64,000 nt of DNA from Rhizobium sp. SG_E_25_P2 (GCF_029892285.1 NZ_JARXVM010000009.1:124001-188000); one strand, 5' to 3'; shown: positions 46,041 through 55,640, counted from the first letter of the stretch. Made by a program: numbers and translations. Notes: generated from the sequence alone by a model not told the origin.

Positions 46041-47186
46041 TCAGGACAGCCGATCGAGGATCTTGCCGAGCATCGTCCGGCATGCCTCCATCTGGCTGAG
46101 TTCGATGAATTCGTCGGGCTTGTGGCCCTGCTCCATATCGCCGGGGCCGCAGACGATCGAAGGCGCGCCGAAGGCCTGTTCGAACAACCCGCCTTCCGTG
46201 CCGAAAGAGACCTTGAATTGCTGGCCGCCGGAGAGCGATTTCACCGTCTCGGTCGCCTTGCCGCGCGGATCGACATTGAGGCCCGGATAAGTGTTGAAGA
46301 TGTCGAGGCGAATGCCGGTTTCCGGGAAACGCTTCCGTCCCTCTTCGGTGATCCGCTCGGCCTTGTCGAAAAGTCTGGCCATATAGGCCAAGGGATCGTC
46401 GCCGGCGAGGTTGCGGATTTCGAAATCGAGACGGCAGGCGTCGGGCACGATGTTGAGCGCGGTGCCGCCCTGGATCACGCCGGCATGCAGCGTGGTGTAG
46501 GGCACGGTGTAATCGTCATCGCGGGGCCCGGAGGCCTCGATATCGGCCTGGATGGCGCGCACTTCCGCCAGAAGCTCTGTCGCCATATAGATGGCGTTGA
46601 GGCCGGTGGGCGCCAGCGCCGAATGGGCGGAATGGCCGGTGCAATAGGCCTTGACGCCGGTCTTGCCCTTATGGCCGGTGGCGACCTGCATGGCGGTGGG
46701 TTCGCCGATCAACACCCATTCCGGATCGATGCCGGCAGTCGCCAATTCATCCAGCATCGGGCGAACGCCGACGCAGCCGATTTCTTCGTCATAGGAAAAG
46801 GCGAGATGCAACGGACGGGTTAGCCGGCGCTCGGTGGCGGCTGCCGCTGCTTCCATGGCGCAGGCGATGAAGCCTTTCATATCCGTGGTCCCGCGTCCAT
46901 AGAAGCGGTCGCCCTTGCGGCTCATGCGGAAGGGATCGACCGTCCAGGCCTGGCCATCGACCGGCACGACGTCGGTATGGCCTGAGAGCACGATGCCCCC
47001 CGGCCCTTCCGGTCCAATCGTGGCGAAAAGCGAGGCGCGGTCGCCATTCTCGTGTGGGAACAATCGGGAGGGAATGCCGGCCGCCGCCAGCGCATCGGCG
47101 ATATAGCGGATCAGATCGATATTGCCGTCTCGGCTCACGGACGGAAAAGCGATCAATCGGTCGAGAATGTCATAGGCGCTGGTCAT
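46041..47186 (-). CDS. argE: Acetylornithine deacetylase-type M20 peptidase
   Basis: A 381-residue zinc-dependent amidohydrolase of the ArgE/DapE type. Metal and catalytic residues are visible in LSGHTDVVPVD (His, Asp), GRGTTDMKGF (Asp), AFSYDEEIGCVG (Glu-Glu) and GEPTAMQVATGHKG (Glu site), with the dimerisation domain from about residue 170. TEGGLFEQAFG and GPGDMEQGHKPDEFI complete the site. The ATG at 47186 is chosen over an upstream GTG or ATG. It is not within an arginine operon; it lies between an ArsR and a LysR gene, so it may act on another N-acyl amino acid. Confidence 0.85.
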   Translation of the reverse strand: MTSAYDILDRLIAFPSVSRDGNIDLIRYIADALAAAGIPSRLFPHENGDRASLFATIGPEGPGGIVLSGHTDVVPVDGQAWTVDPFRMSRKGDRFYGRGTTDMKGFIACAMEAAAAATERRLTRPLHLAFSYDEEIGCVGVRPMLDELATAGIDPEWVLIGEPTAMQVATGHKGKTGVKAYCTGHSAHSALAPTGLNAIYMATELLAEVRAIQADIEASGPRDDDYTVPYTTLHAGVIQGGTALNIVPDACRLDFEIRNLAGDDPLAYMARLFDKAERITEEGRKRFPETGIRLDIFNTYPGLNVDPRGKATETVKSLSGGQQFKVSFGTEGGLFEQAFGAPSIVCGPGDMEQGHKPDEFIELSQMEACRTMLGKILDRLS

Positions 47187-47254
47187 GCGAGGCGATTCCT
47201 GTTTGCCGCAAACTACCGCTGCGACCATGGCGGACGCAAGGACGCATCGCGACG

Positions 47255-48112
47255 TCAGGGCGCCGCGCGCAGATTGATCGCCTTGCGCATGATTTCTTCG
47301 GTGAGCGCCGAGGTGAGCGCCTTGTCAGCCCCTCGCCGCTCGACAAGCACGAATTCGACATCCTCGAGTTCGGGAAGACGCCCAGTGGGGATTTCGCGAA
47401 GTCCAGACGGCGCGAGGCTGCGCGGCTGTACGAACACGCCCATTCCTGCCTTTGCGGCTGCGGTCAGCCCGCTCAGACTGCCGCAGGTGCAGCTGATCCG
47501 CCAAGCGACGCCTGCGGCGGTCAGGGCTTCGAGCGCGATCGATCGGGTGACGCTCGGCGATGGAAAGGCGATCAGCGGCAAAGGGACTTGCATGAGGGCA
47601 TGGTCTGGATCGCGGGCCAGCCAGACCAGCGGTTCGCGATGCAGCAGTGCGCCGCGTGTTTCTCCCAATCGCCGCTTGGCGAGCACCAGATCAATTTCGC
47701 CATTTTCCTGCATCTGGAACAGTGGACCCGAGAGCGCGACCGTTAGTTCGAGATCCACGGATGGATGCGAACGGGCGAAACCTTCAAGGATGAGCGGTAA
47801 CTGGCTGTTGACCAGATCTTCGGAGACGCCGAAGCGGATGCGGCCGCGAAGATCGCCAGCGCGGAAATGGCGTTCGGCCCGGTCGGCGATGGCCAGCATG
47901 TCGCGGGCATAGCCGATCATGGCCTCGCCGTCGATTGACAGCGCCACCCGATGCGTGTCGCGCGACAGCAGCTTTCGCCCGACTGTCGTTTCGAGCTTCT
48001 GGATATGTTGGCTGACGGTGGATTGGCCGAGACCCAGCCGCTCGGCGGCGAGCGTGAAGCTGCCCGTCTCTTCGACGGCGACGAAAGACCGGAGTTGCGA
48101 GAGGTCGAGCAT
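47255..48112 (-). CDS. LysR-family transcriptional regulator
   Basis: A 285-residue LTTR with the HTH LDLSQLRSFVAVEETGSFTLAAERLGLGQSTVSQHIQKLE and the inducer domain from about residue 90. It is divergent from the bile-acid:sodium symporter-family gene, with about 84 bp between the two starts, which is the classical layout for control of that gene. The argE-type gene follows it on the same strand, 68 bp away, and could share its transcript. Confidence 0.88.
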   Translation of the reverse strand: MLDLSQLRSFVAVEETGSFTLAAERLGLGQSTVSQHIQKLETTVGRKLLSRDTHRVALSIDGEAMIGYARDMLAIADRAERHFRAGDLRGRIRFGVSEDLVNSQLPLILEGFARSHPSVDLELTVALSGPLFQMQENGEIDLVLAKRRLGETRGALLHREPLVWLARDPDHALMQVPLPLIAFPSPSVTRSIALEALTAAGVAWRISCTCGSLSGLTAAAKAGMGVFVQPRSLAPSGLREIPTGRLPELEDVEFVLVERRGADKALTSALTEEIMRKAINLRAAP

Positions 48113-48196
48113 GGTTATCGGAATCTACAATGAGTGTTATTTCTTGTATTGCGAAATGTGATGAAAGACAATTGGCGCGATCACAAGGATTTCGTC

Positions 48197-49186
48197 ATGC
48201 GCCGCTATATTCCCAACAGCTTCACGCTGATGCTCATCGCCACCGTCATTGTTGCCTCGTTGCTGCCGGCGAGCGGCGCTTTCGCGGATTGGTTTGGGGT
48301 CGCCACCGACATCGCCATTGCGCTGTTGTTCTTCCTGCATGGCGCGCGCCTGTCGCGCGAGACGGTGATCAAGGGCATGCTGCATTGGCGGCTTCATCTG
48401 GTGATCTTGTCGGTGACCTTCATCGTCTTCCCGCTTCTCGGGCTGGGGCTCGGCTTTCTGCCGGAAAGCCTGTTGCCGCAGCCGCTCTATCTCGGCTTGC
48501 TTTATCTCTGCGTCCTGCCGTCCACGGTGCAGTCGTCGATCGCCTTCACCTCCATGGCGGGCGGCAATGTGCCGGCGGCGGTGTGCTCGGCTTCGGCCTC
48601 AAACATCATCGGCATGTTCCTGACGCCGCTTCTGGTCTATTTCCTGTTCTCGCTCGGCAATGGCGGCAGCGGATTTTCGTTGGGCGGTCTCGAAAAGATC
48701 CTGTTGCAATTGCTGGCTCCTTTCGTGGTCGGTCAGATTGTGCAGCCCTGGGTCGGCGACTGGGTGCGGTCGAAGAAGAACCTCCTTCTGCCCGTCGATC
48801 GCGGTTCGATCCTGATGGTTGTCTATCTGGCCTTCAGCCATGCGGTGATCGAGGGCGTCTGGAGCGATTTTTCGCTGCGCGATCTCGCTGTTGTCGCGGT
48901 GATCGATATGCTGCTGCTCGCTTTGGTGCTGACGCTGACCTATTGGGGATCGAAGGCGCTGGGTTTCAATCGCGAGGACGAGATCGTCATCGTCTTCTGC
49001 GGCTCCAAGAAGAGCCTGGCGAGCGGCGTGCCCATGGCCAACGCCCTGTTCGCCGGGCCGATGATCGGCTCTATCGTGCTGCCGATCATGTTGTTTCATC
49101 AGATCCAGCTGATGGCGTGCGCGGTGATCGCCGAGCGCTATGCGGCGGCGCGCCGTCGTTCGGCGCCAGAGCCCGCCGCCGCCTGA
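48197..49186 (+). CDS. Bile acid:sodium symporter-family transporter (YfeH/SLC10A7 type)
   Basis: A 329-residue inner-membrane protein with about ten helices. The N-terminus (PNSFTLMLIATVIVASLLPASGAFADWFG, then IAIALLFFLHGARLSRETVIKGMLHWRLHL) matches the YfeH/SLC10A7 group. STVQSSIAFTSMAGGNVPAAV and IVFCGSKKSLASGVPMANALF are the crossed-helix motifs. The frame opens earlier at 48134, but alignment to the family and AAGGA before 48197 support this start. Substrate unknown; probably an organic anion with Na+. Confidence 0.87.
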   Translation: MRRYIPNSFTLMLIATVIVASLLPASGAFADWFGVATDIAIALLFFLHGARLSRETVIKGMLHWRLHLVILSVTFIVFPLLGLGLGFLPESLLPQPLYLGLLYLCVLPSTVQSSIAFTSMAGGNVPAAVCSASASNIIGMFLTPLLVYFLFSLGNGGSGFSLGGLEKILLQLLAPFVVGQIVQPWVGDWVRSKKNLLLPVDRGSILMVVYLAFSHAVIEGVWSDFSLRDLAVVAVIDMLLLALVLTLTYWGSKALGFNREDEIVIVFCGSKKSLASGVPMANALFAGPMIGSIVLPIMLFHQIQLMACAVIAERYAAARRRSAPEPAAA

Positions 49187-49189
49187 GGT

Positions 49190-49813
49190 TTAAAGCGTGG
49201 CGATGAAGTCGAGGACTTCCGCTTCCGAGACCACATCGGCATATTTGGCGTTCATGTCGAACAGATTGGCCTCATGCGGGGCGGGATGCCGGTCGCCGCA
49301 GGCGTCGGCGACGACAGTGGTGATGAAGCCATGCGACATGGCGTCGACACAGCTCGCCCGCACACAGCCGCTGGTGGTGAGGCCGGTGAGGACGACATTG
49401 TCCACGCCCATCGAGGTCAAGAGCGGCGCAAGCGACGTGCCGAAGAAGGCGCTGGGATATTGCTTGGAGATCACGAATTCATCGGCTTCAGGCACAAGTC
49501 CGGCGGGCCATGCGCCGAGCGGATTGCCGGCCGTGAACGAGGCGAGCGGCTTTGCCTTCTGGAAAAAGCGGCCGCCATCCAGACCCGTGGGATGCAGCAC
49601 GACGCCCGTGATGATGACGGGGACGCCTTTCACACGCGCGGCGGCGCGGATGCGCAGCGCGCTTTGAAGCGCCGCGTCCACCCCTGCGTAAAGTGGGCTG
49701 GACGGTTCGAAATAGGCCTGAACGAAATCGACCAGAACCAGCGCCGGCTTCTTGCCGAAGCCGATGCGGTTGTCATAGGCGCGAGCGTAATTTTCCTTGA
49801 GATCGGCATCCAT
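49190..49813 (-). CDS. Isochorismatase-fold amidohydrolase (N-carbamoylsarcosine/maleamate type)
   Basis: A 207-residue cysteine hydrolase. The catalytic triad is visible as Asp in LVLVDFVQAYF (near residue 29), Lys in EFVISKQYPSAFFGT and the nucleophilic Cys in LTTSGCVRASCVDAMSHGF; GDRHPAPHEANLFDMNAKY is the N-carbamoylsarcosine/maleamate amidohydrolase signature, unlike the ureidoacrylate hydrolase RutB. It would cleave a linear amide or carbamoyl group, freeing ammonia (and CO2). It is the last gene of a minus-strand operon starting with the RutA-type gene, 11 bp after the lyase gene. Confidence 0.87.
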   Translation of the reverse strand: MDADLKENYARAYDNRIGFGKKPALVLVDFVQAYFEPSSPLYAGVDAALQSALRIRAAARVKGVPVIITGVVLHPTGLDGGRFFQKAKPLASFTAGNPLGAWPAGLVPEADEFVISKQYPSAFFGTSLAPLLTSMGVDNVVLTGLTTSGCVRASCVDAMSHGFITTVVADACGDRHPAPHEANLFDMNAKYADVVSEAEVLDFIATL

Positions 49814-49824
49814 GTCGGCGTTCC

Positions 49825-50685
49825 TTAGGTTTCCGCATAGGTCTTTTCGAAGCTCCAGACGTCTTCGAAGCCCAAAAGCGTATTGAAGTCCTTGAAGGGA
49901 TAGAGATCCACCGCATCGGTGGTGACGCCATTGTCGAGAAGATCCCGATAGGCGGCGCGAACGGCTTGTCCATGCGCGAGAAAGCCAAGCGCCGGGTAGA
50001 TCGCTACGCCATAACCGAGCGATTTGAGCGTTTCGACCGGCATCAGCGGGGTGCGCCCGCCATTGACCATATTGGCGAGCAGAGGTCTGTCGATGGCGGC
50101 GGCGATCTCGCGGACTTCCTCTTCGCTCTCTGGCGATTCCACGAAAATGATGTCGGCGCCGGCCTTCGCATAGGCCTGGCCGCGGCGGATCGCCTCCGCA
50201 AGACCGAGGCCGGTGCGCGCGTCCGTCCGGGCGATGATCAGAAAATCATCGCTTGTACGACTGTCGACGGCGACCTGGATCTTTCGCACCATGTCTTCCA
50301 TCGGCACGACGCGGCGATTGGGCGTATGGCCGCATTTCTTCGGAAATTCCTGATCTTCCAGCTGGATGGCGCTGACGCCGGCCTGTTCGTAGCCCCGCAC
50401 AGTATGGCGCACATTCAGGAGGCCGCCATAGCCGGTGTCTGCGTCGGCGATCACCGGCGTCTTCGTGCGCGCGACGATCTGGGCGATGCGCTCGATCATA
50501 TCGCGATAAGTTGCAATTCCGGCGTCGGGAATGCCGAGATAGGAGGCGACGGTCCCGTAACCGGTGACGTAGAGGGCTGGAAATCCCATCGTATCGGCGA
50601 TGAGCGCTGAGATCAGTTCATAGACGCCTGGGGCGAGAATGAACCGTTTTTCCGTGAGCGCCAGTTTCAGTGCGGGATCTGCCAT
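49825..50685 (-). CDS. Isocitrate lyase/PEP mutase-family C-C lyase (methylisocitrate or dimethylmalate lyase type)
   Basis: A 286-residue TIM-barrel enzyme. The metal-binding DADTGYGG and the gating-loop motif KKCGH in QLEDQEFPKKCGH are present; a Cys in this loop marks true lyases (PrpB, 2,3-dimethylmalate lyase) rather than PEP mutase. It would split a 2-hydroxy-dicarboxylate into pyruvate or glyoxylate plus a short acid. It overlaps the upstream amidase gene by 19 bp, so it works in the same pathway, probably on the nitrogen-free carbon skeleton at the end. Confidence 0.85.
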   Translation of the reverse strand: MADPALKLALTEKRFILAPGVYELISALIADTMGFPALYVTGYGTVASYLGIPDAGIATYRDMIERIAQIVARTKTPVIADADTGYGGLLNVRHTVRGYEQAGVSAIQLEDQEFPKKCGHTPNRRVVPMEDMVRKIQVAVDSRTSDDFLIIARTDARTGLGLAEAIRRGQAYAKAGADIIFVESPESEEEVREIAAAIDRPLLANMVNGGRTPLMPVETLKSLGYGVAIYPALGFLAHGQAVRAAYRDLLDNGVTTDAVDLYPFKDFNTLLGFEDVWSFEKTYAET

Positions 50686-51992
50686 GCGAACTCCAGGGGC
50701 TTATGGGCATTAAGGACCGGCGCGATGCGGGCCGCGACGGCAAGGAGCGAAGGGTCTGAAAAACGCGGACCCAACAGGGTGACGCCGATCGGCAGAGCGA
50801 AACCGGAAAGCGGCGCATGCAATGCGGGAACGCCGAGCAGCGTCCAGATGGCGTTGAACACGGGATCGCCCGGCCGTCGTCCAACCGGCGCGAAACCTGG
50901 AGCGCTGGGCGCGATCACCACGTCGAAATCGGATGCCAGCAGATCGAAATCGACCCGCGCTTCTGCTGCGGCGTCATAGGCGGCGCGGAGATCGGCGAGC
51001 GAGCGCCGGTCGCGGTTTTCCACCCGGTGATGAAAATCATCATGCAGATCGGCGCCGAAACGGCGGGCAAGATTGCGGAAGGCGGCGGCGCCCTCGCGAT
51101 GCAGGATCGTGCGATGGTGATGATCGAGTTCGGCGAAGGACGGCGGAAGTTCGAGATGGCGTATGTCCCATCCCGCCTCGCGCAACCGGTCCCCGGCAGC
51201 TGCGAGCGCGGCTTGGGCGTCGCCATCGAGCTTTTCGGCATGCGGGCCTCGGGCGATCGCGATTGATAGGTCTTGGGAGCCCTTGGATGGGCGGATTGCC
51301 TCGGTCAGACCGAAAACGCCGGCGAGGAGCGAAAGATCTTCGACGGAGCGGGCGTGCCAACCGATAGTGTCGAGGCTGTTGGCGTAAGTCTTCACCCCTT
51401 CCCGGCTGACCAGTCCGAAAGACGGCTTGAACGCGTAGACGCCGCAGAAGGAGGCCGGCCGGATGGTCGAGCCGCCAGTCTGCGTGGCGAGCGCCAGCGG
51501 AACATGTCCATCCGCCACGCCGGCGGCGGACCCGGCGGATGAGCCGCCCGACGTTCTCGTCAAATCGACGGGATTTCCCGTCGCGGCGTCACGTCCGGCT
51601 GCGGCGAATTCCGTCGTGTCGGTCTTTCCGAGAATGATCGCGCCTTCTGCGCGCAGGAGATCGACCGGAGCGGCATCAGCCGCAGGCTGGAAATTCGAAA
51701 AGAGCGGCGAGTTATGTGTGGTCGGCAGATCCCTGGTGTCGAACACGTCCTTCACGCCGACCGGGAGGCCATGAAGCCGACCGCGCTTGCTCAGGGGAAC
51801 GGCGTCTGCGTCTTCCGCCATCTCAAGGGCGCGGGGATGGATCGCCAGCCAAGCCTTGACCGCGCCATCCCGCGCAGCGATCCGTTTGAGACAGGCTGCG
51901 ATGAGGTCACGGGAGGTTAAATCCCCTGCCCGCAGACGCGACGCAGCCTCCGTTGCGGTCAATCCGTGAAGCGGAACAGCGTTTGACGTCAC
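50667..51992 (-). CDS. Amidase-signature hydrolase 1
   Basis: A 441-residue amidase. The Ser-cisSer-Lys triad is recognisable: Lys in LPVGVKDVFDT (near residue 75), cis-Ser in TSGGSSAGSAAG (near 150) and nucleophile Ser in LATQTGGSTIRPASFCG (near 174). AS enzymes cut amides, ureido acids, biuret and allophanate. The ATG overlaps the stop of amidase 2 by four bases, and its 3' end overlaps the lyase gene by 19 bp. Two amidases in a row suggest successive cleavage of two C-N bonds. Confidence 0.88.
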   Translation of the reverse strand: MTSNAVPLHGLTATEAASRLRAGDLTSRDLIAACLKRIAARDGAVKAWLAIHPRALEMAEDADAVPLSKRGRLHGLPVGVKDVFDTRDLPTTHNSPLFSNFQPAADAAPVDLLRAEGAIILGKTDTTEFAAAGRDAATGNPVDLTRTSGGSSAGSAAGVADGHVPLALATQTGGSTIRPASFCGVYAFKPSFGLVSREGVKTYANSLDTIGWHARSVEDLSLLAGVFGLTEAIRPSKGSQDLSIAIARGPHAEKLDGDAQAALAAAGDRLREAGWDIRHLELPPSFAELDHHHRTILHREGAAAFRNLARRFGADLHDDFHHRVENRDRRSLADLRAAYDAAAEARVDFDLLASDFDVVIAPSAPGFAPVGRRPGDPVFNAIWTLLGVPALHAPLSGFALPIGVTLLGPRFSDPSLLAVAARIAPVLNAHKPLEFAWQIPH

Positions 51993-53407
51993 AGTCCGGC
52001 CCCCGGAGGCATGGCGTTATGGTGATCGGTCGCATTCTGAAAGGCGATGGCCGCCTCCAGACACAGAACATCTTCGCCTGGCCGGCTGATAATCTGTATG
52101 CCGGTCGGCAATCCTGCGGCGCCGAAACCCGATGGCGCCATGAGCGCCGGAAAGCCTGTGACGTCGAAGATCATGGTGTTGCGCGAAATGATATGCTGAA
52201 AGGCGACCGCCTCGCCGTTGATGTCGACCGTCATCGTATCGAGCCTGCCTGCTTCCCCGCCGATCCCGGGGGTGATCATCACATCGACCTCCGCCATCGC
52301 GGCGCCCAACGCGGCCTGGGCGTCGATCCTTGCCTGCAGCGCGGAGATGTAGTCGACGGCCGAATAACCAAGGCCGTTGCGGAGCCTGACGAGAAGTCCA
52401 GGATCGAAAAGCTCGGCGCGGTCGAGACGATCATGCTGGAGCGCCGCCAATTCGCTCTGCAGGATGATCCAGCCGGCTTCGTGCCAGGGGGCGATGTCGA
52501 TCGGCGGCATGTCAATCAGCCGATGTCCGAGCGCGTCGAACACTTTCAGCGCTATGCCCCAATTCTCCAGCACCGAGCGATCGACGCGCTCGGTGAACCA
52601 GGTCTGCGGCACGCCGATCCTCAACGGCCGGCCGGGCGGCTGCGCCGAGAGCGTCGCGCATCCGGCAATGACCGAGGGATCTGGCTCCGCCGTCATGAAG
52701 GGCAGGACGCGGGCAATATCGGCCGCGCTTCGAGCCATTGGCCCGACATGATCGAGTGTCCAGGACAGAGGCGCGACGCCCCGGCGCGAGACAAGCTCCC
52801 TGCTCGGCTTGAGACCGGTGGTTCCACACCAGCAGGACGGAACGCGGATCGAGCCGCCGGTGTCGGTGCCGAGCGCGAAAGGCATCAGGCGCGCGGCGAG
52901 CGCCGCCCCGGACCCAGTCGAGGATCCGCCCGTCCAGCGCGTTTCGTCCCAAGGATTATGCACCGCGCCAAAGCGTGGATTATGCGGCGAGCCGGCGGCA
53001 AATTCAGTGGTGGCGGTGATGGCCATGGGAATGGCGCCCGCCGCTCGCAATCGGCTCACGACATGCGCGTCCGCTGCAGCAATGCGGTCACCGGTGAATA
53101 ATGAGCCACAGGTCACGCCTGCGCCGGCGACGTCGATAATGTCCTTGACGCCGAAAGGGACGCCTTCCAGCGGTCGCGGTCGTCCCGCCGCCCAGCGACG
53201 GCTGCTGTCATCTGCCGCGGCTTGCGCATCCGGTGTGAGCCGCAGCACCGACTGGGTTCCTGCTGGCAACGCCTCGATCGCCGCGACGAGTTCGGCGACA
53301 TAATCCAGGGGCGTGTAGGACGCGGAGGCGAAGGCGGACAGGAGATCTGCGATCCCCATGTCGCGCATCGGTCGCGTCAAGGGCGCCGCTATTGTCGGCA
53401 GGCCCAT
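51989..53407 (-). CDS. Amidase-signature hydrolase 2
   Basis: A 472-residue amidase with Lys in GVPFGVKDIIDVAG, cis-Ser in TGGSSTGSGAAL and nucleophile Ser in GTDTGGSIRVPSCWCG. The frame is open to 53518, five bases from the RutA-type stop. The start at 53407 is chosen because the amidase fold begins soon after; 53371 and a GTG at 53518 remain possible and no clear ribosome site decides. Its N-terminal region (MGIADLLSAFASASYTPLDYVAELVAAIEAL) resembles AtzF/ureidomalonase-type amidases. It follows the RutA-type gene in the operon. Confidence 0.84.
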   Translation of the reverse strand: MGLPTIAAPLTRPMRDMGIADLLSAFASASYTPLDYVAELVAAIEALPAGTQSVLRLTPDAQAAADDSSRRWAAGRPRPLEGVPFGVKDIIDVAGAGVTCGSLFTGDRIAAADAHVVSRLRAAGAIPMAITATTEFAAGSPHNPRFGAVHNPWDETRWTGGSSTGSGAALAARLMPFALGTDTGGSIRVPSCWCGTTGLKPSRELVSRRGVAPLSWTLDHVGPMARSAADIARVLPFMTAEPDPSVIAGCATLSAQPPGRPLRIGVPQTWFTERVDRSVLENWGIALKVFDALGHRLIDMPPIDIAPWHEAGWIILQSELAALQHDRLDRAELFDPGLLVRLRNGLGYSAVDYISALQARIDAQAALGAAMAEVDVMITPGIGGEAGRLDTMTVDINGEAVAFQHIISRNTMIFDVTGFPALMAPSGFGAAGLPTGIQIISRPGEDVLCLEAAIAFQNATDHHNAMPPGAGL

Positions 53408-53522
53408 GACATGAAGCGGATGCGGCGGTCGACGAAAGGGAAGGTCCGCCCGCGTCGGATCCCGCCCATCAAGGGGGCCCTGCGCCTGTCCCGTGTCCGA
53501 CACCCGCATCCGCGACACCGGC

Positions 53523-54605
53523 CTATTCCGCGGCGATTTTAAGGGCGCTGCGGCTTTCCATCAGCGGCTGAATACGCTGCCCGAACTGGTCGAGACCGAT
53601 CAGGAAGTCGTCGAAAGTCAGCATGATGCCCTTGGTGCCGGCAACGGTCGCGGCTTCGTCGAGCATGCGCGCGACGCTCGCATAGGAGCCCACCAACGTG
53701 CCCATGTTGAAATTGACGGCGCCTTCCGGGAGGTTGATCGATTTTGCGGTCGAGGAGGCGTCGGCATTGGCGTCTTTCGAGCCCTGATCCGCCATCCAGG
53801 CGAGCGCGCCGACATCAGCGCCGGCGCGGTAGCTTTCCCATTTCGCCTTGGCCAGCTCATCCGTCTCGTCGGCGATCACCATGAACAACACATAGGAGCC
53901 GACGTCGCGGCCGGTCTTGGCGGCGGCGGCGATCAGCCGCTCATTGTTGGGCGCATAGGCGGTGGGCGTGTTGATGCCCGAGCCCAGCACGAAATTGTAG
54001 TCGGCATATTGAGCGGCGAACTCCATGCCGCGCGGGCTCTGGCCTGCCGCGACGATTTCGATCTTGTGCTCGGGCATCGGCCGCATCTTGCAATCCTTCA
54101 TGGTGAAGTGCTTGCCGTCGAAGGTGCATTCGCCCGTAGACCAGAGCTCATTCATGATATGCACATATTCGGTCGAATAATCGTAGCGGTAGCCGAAATA
54201 GTCGTCCCCGGGCCAGATGCCCATCTGGTCGTATTCCGCCATTTGCCAGCCGGAGACGATGTTGACGCCGAAGCGACCGGGCGCGACGGAATCGATCGTG
54301 GTCGCCATCCGCGCCACGATCGCCGGCGGCAGCGTCAGCACGGCGGTGGAAGCGAACAGCTTGATGCGCTCGGTCACGGCGGCGAGCGACGCCATCAGCG
54401 TGAAGGATTCGAGATTGTAGTCCCAGAATTCGGTTTCGCCGCCGAAGCCGCGAAGCTTGATCATGGAAAGCGCGAAATCCAGGCCATAGCTCTCGGCCTT
54501 CTGGACGATCTGTTTGTTGAGCTCGAAGCTCGGCTTGTATTGCGGCGCGGCGGTGGAGATGAGCCAGCCATTGTTGCCGATGGGAATGAAGACGCCAATA
54601 TCCAT
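53523..54605 (-). CDS. rutA: RutA-type flavin monooxygenase (pyrimidine ring-opening family)
   Basis: A 360-residue class-C (LLM) flavin monooxygenase closely like E. coli RutA, which opens the uracil ring between N3 and C4 using FMNH2 and O2. Shared stretches include [48 protein letters not shown] and [21 protein letters not shown]. It needs reduced flavin; a RutF-type reductase is at 62622. No RutB-, RutD- or RutE-like genes are present, so the substrate may not be uracil. It starts the minus-strand operon, with a GTACGAAC variant operator 50 bp upstream. Confidence 0.88.
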   Translation of the reverse strand: MDIGVFIPIGNNGWLISTAAPQYKPSFELNKQIVQKAESYGLDFALSMIKLRGFGGETEFWDYNLESFTLMASLAAVTERIKLFASTAVLTLPPAIVARMATTIDSVAPGRFGVNIVSGWQMAEYDQMGIWPGDDYFGYRYDYSTEYVHIMNELWSTGECTFDGKHFTMKDCKMRPMPEHKIEIVAAGQSPRGMEFAAQYADYNFVLGSGINTPTAYAPNNERLIAAAAKTGRDVGSYVLFMVIADETDELAKAKWESYRAGADVGALAWMADQGSKDANADASSTAKSINLPEGAVNFNMGTLVGSYASVARMLDEAATVAGTKGIMLTFDDFLIGLDQFGQRIQPLMESRSALKIAAE

Positions 54606-54650
54606 TTTAGGTTCCCCTTTTCGTCAGTATTGTCGGAAGCGCGAGACTGT

Positions 54651-54662
54651 ATGTACGAACTA
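54651..54662. promoter_or_regulatory. GTACGTAC-type operator, variant, upstream of the RutA-type operon
   Basis: ATGTACGAACTA matches the left half (ATGTAC) of the perfect site at 57209-57220 and deviates in the right half. Its centre lies 51 bp before the RutA-type ATG. Candidate site for the GntR/UTRA regulator. Confidence 0.5.
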
Positions 54663-54842
54663 ATGCAAAATTTTTTGGAGCTGTCCAGCCTAAAAATGAC
54701 GCTTCTTTGTGCGCGCCTAAATCATGTGCAGTCGCCTGAAATCCATGCGGACCCCGGCGCCGATGATCGCATCAGGTTGAATGAACAATAGGCGACGGTC
54801 GCGCGTGAGGCGCGTCTGGAAAGCGAAGCGTGTGGGGAAGGG

Positions 54843-55640
54843 TCAGTTTTCGGCGCGGAGCGTCGTGGTATAGGTGAAGCGTTCCGCAGGGAGGACCTGG
54901 AAGGCGTATTCCAGCAAGCGGCGACCAGAACCGTAATAGCGGCGGGTGACGACCAAGGCCAGATCCCCCGTCTTGACGCCAAGGCGGGTGGCGATGTCCT
55001 CGGTCAGCGCCATCGGCTTGATGTCCTGCTCGATTTCCTGGATCTTTTCGCCGGTATATTGCTCGATATAGTGGAATATGGCGCTGCGCGCGACGTCTAT
55101 GTCCTTCACCGCCGCCGATAGCCGGGCGTCGACATAGACCTCATTCCACGAAAACGGACGGCTGCGATTGGTGGGATAACGGATTCCGCCCATATGGAAG
55201 AACTTGCGCCCAGGCCTGCAACCCAGATCCACGGCCAGTCGACCCTGTGCCGAGATCTCTTCCTTGAAGGTGATTACGAATTCGGTTTCAGCGGCGATCT
55301 CGAACAATTCAGCGCGCGAATGGGCGATAAACCGGGTTCGCTCGGGGTTGAAGCCGGCCTCGACGCGTGTGCCAACGCCTTTTCGAGCGGACAGACGACC
55401 CTTGTTGCGCAGGGTGCCGATGGCTTGCCGAACGGTCTGGCGACTGACGCCGAGCGCCTCCGCCAACTCGTTTTCCGTGGGCAGCAACGAACCGACGGGA
55501 TAATCGCCATTGTTGACCTTGTTCTCGATATGGCGCGCGACCTGAAGATAAAGCGGCGCCGTGTCGAGTTCGGGCTTCCAGCCTTTTCCCGTTGGCGGGT
55601 TCTGTTCTTCTGGTTTGGTGAGCGTTGGTATCGAGTTCAT
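54843..55640 (-). CDS. GntR/HutC (UTRA) transcriptional regulator of the RutA/amidase module
   Basis: A 265-residue regulator: GntR HTH at residues about 28-95 (PLYLQVARHIENKVNNGDYPVGSLLPTENELAEALGVSRQTVRQAIGTL), then a UTRA ligand domain of the HutC type (GRKFFHMGGIRYPTNRSRPFSWNEVYVDARL and DIKPMALTEDIATRLGVKTGDLALVVTRRYYGSG). It lies between the RutA operon and the divergent MFS/ABC genes. HutC-type operators have a GT-n4-AC core, which the GTACGTAC sites in this region satisfy. It probably represses uptake and breakdown genes until a pathway compound binds. Confidence 0.87.
   Translation of the reverse strand: MNSIPTLTKPEEQNPPTGKGWKPELDTAPLYLQVARHIENKVNNGDYPVGSLLPTENELAEALGVSRQTVRQAIGTLRNKGRLSARKGVGTRVEAGFNPERTRFIAHSRAELFEIAAETEFVITFKEEISAQGRLAVDLGCRPGRKFFHMGGIRYPTNRSRPFSWNEVYVDARLSAAVKDIDVARSAIFHYIEQYTGEKIQEIEQDIKPMALTEDIATRLGVKTGDLALVVTRRYYGSGRRLLEYAFQVLPAERFTYTTTLRAEN

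Noticed and set aside
49190-49813. RutB (ureidoacrylate amidohydrolase)
   Set aside because: The fold is the same, but the sequence around the Cys and GDRHPAPHEANLFD is that of the carbamoylsarcosine/maleamate subgroup.
53493-54791. 432-codon plus-strand frame opposite the RutA-type gene
   Set aside because: Antisense shadow typical of GC-rich DNA; the RutA reading matches over its full length.
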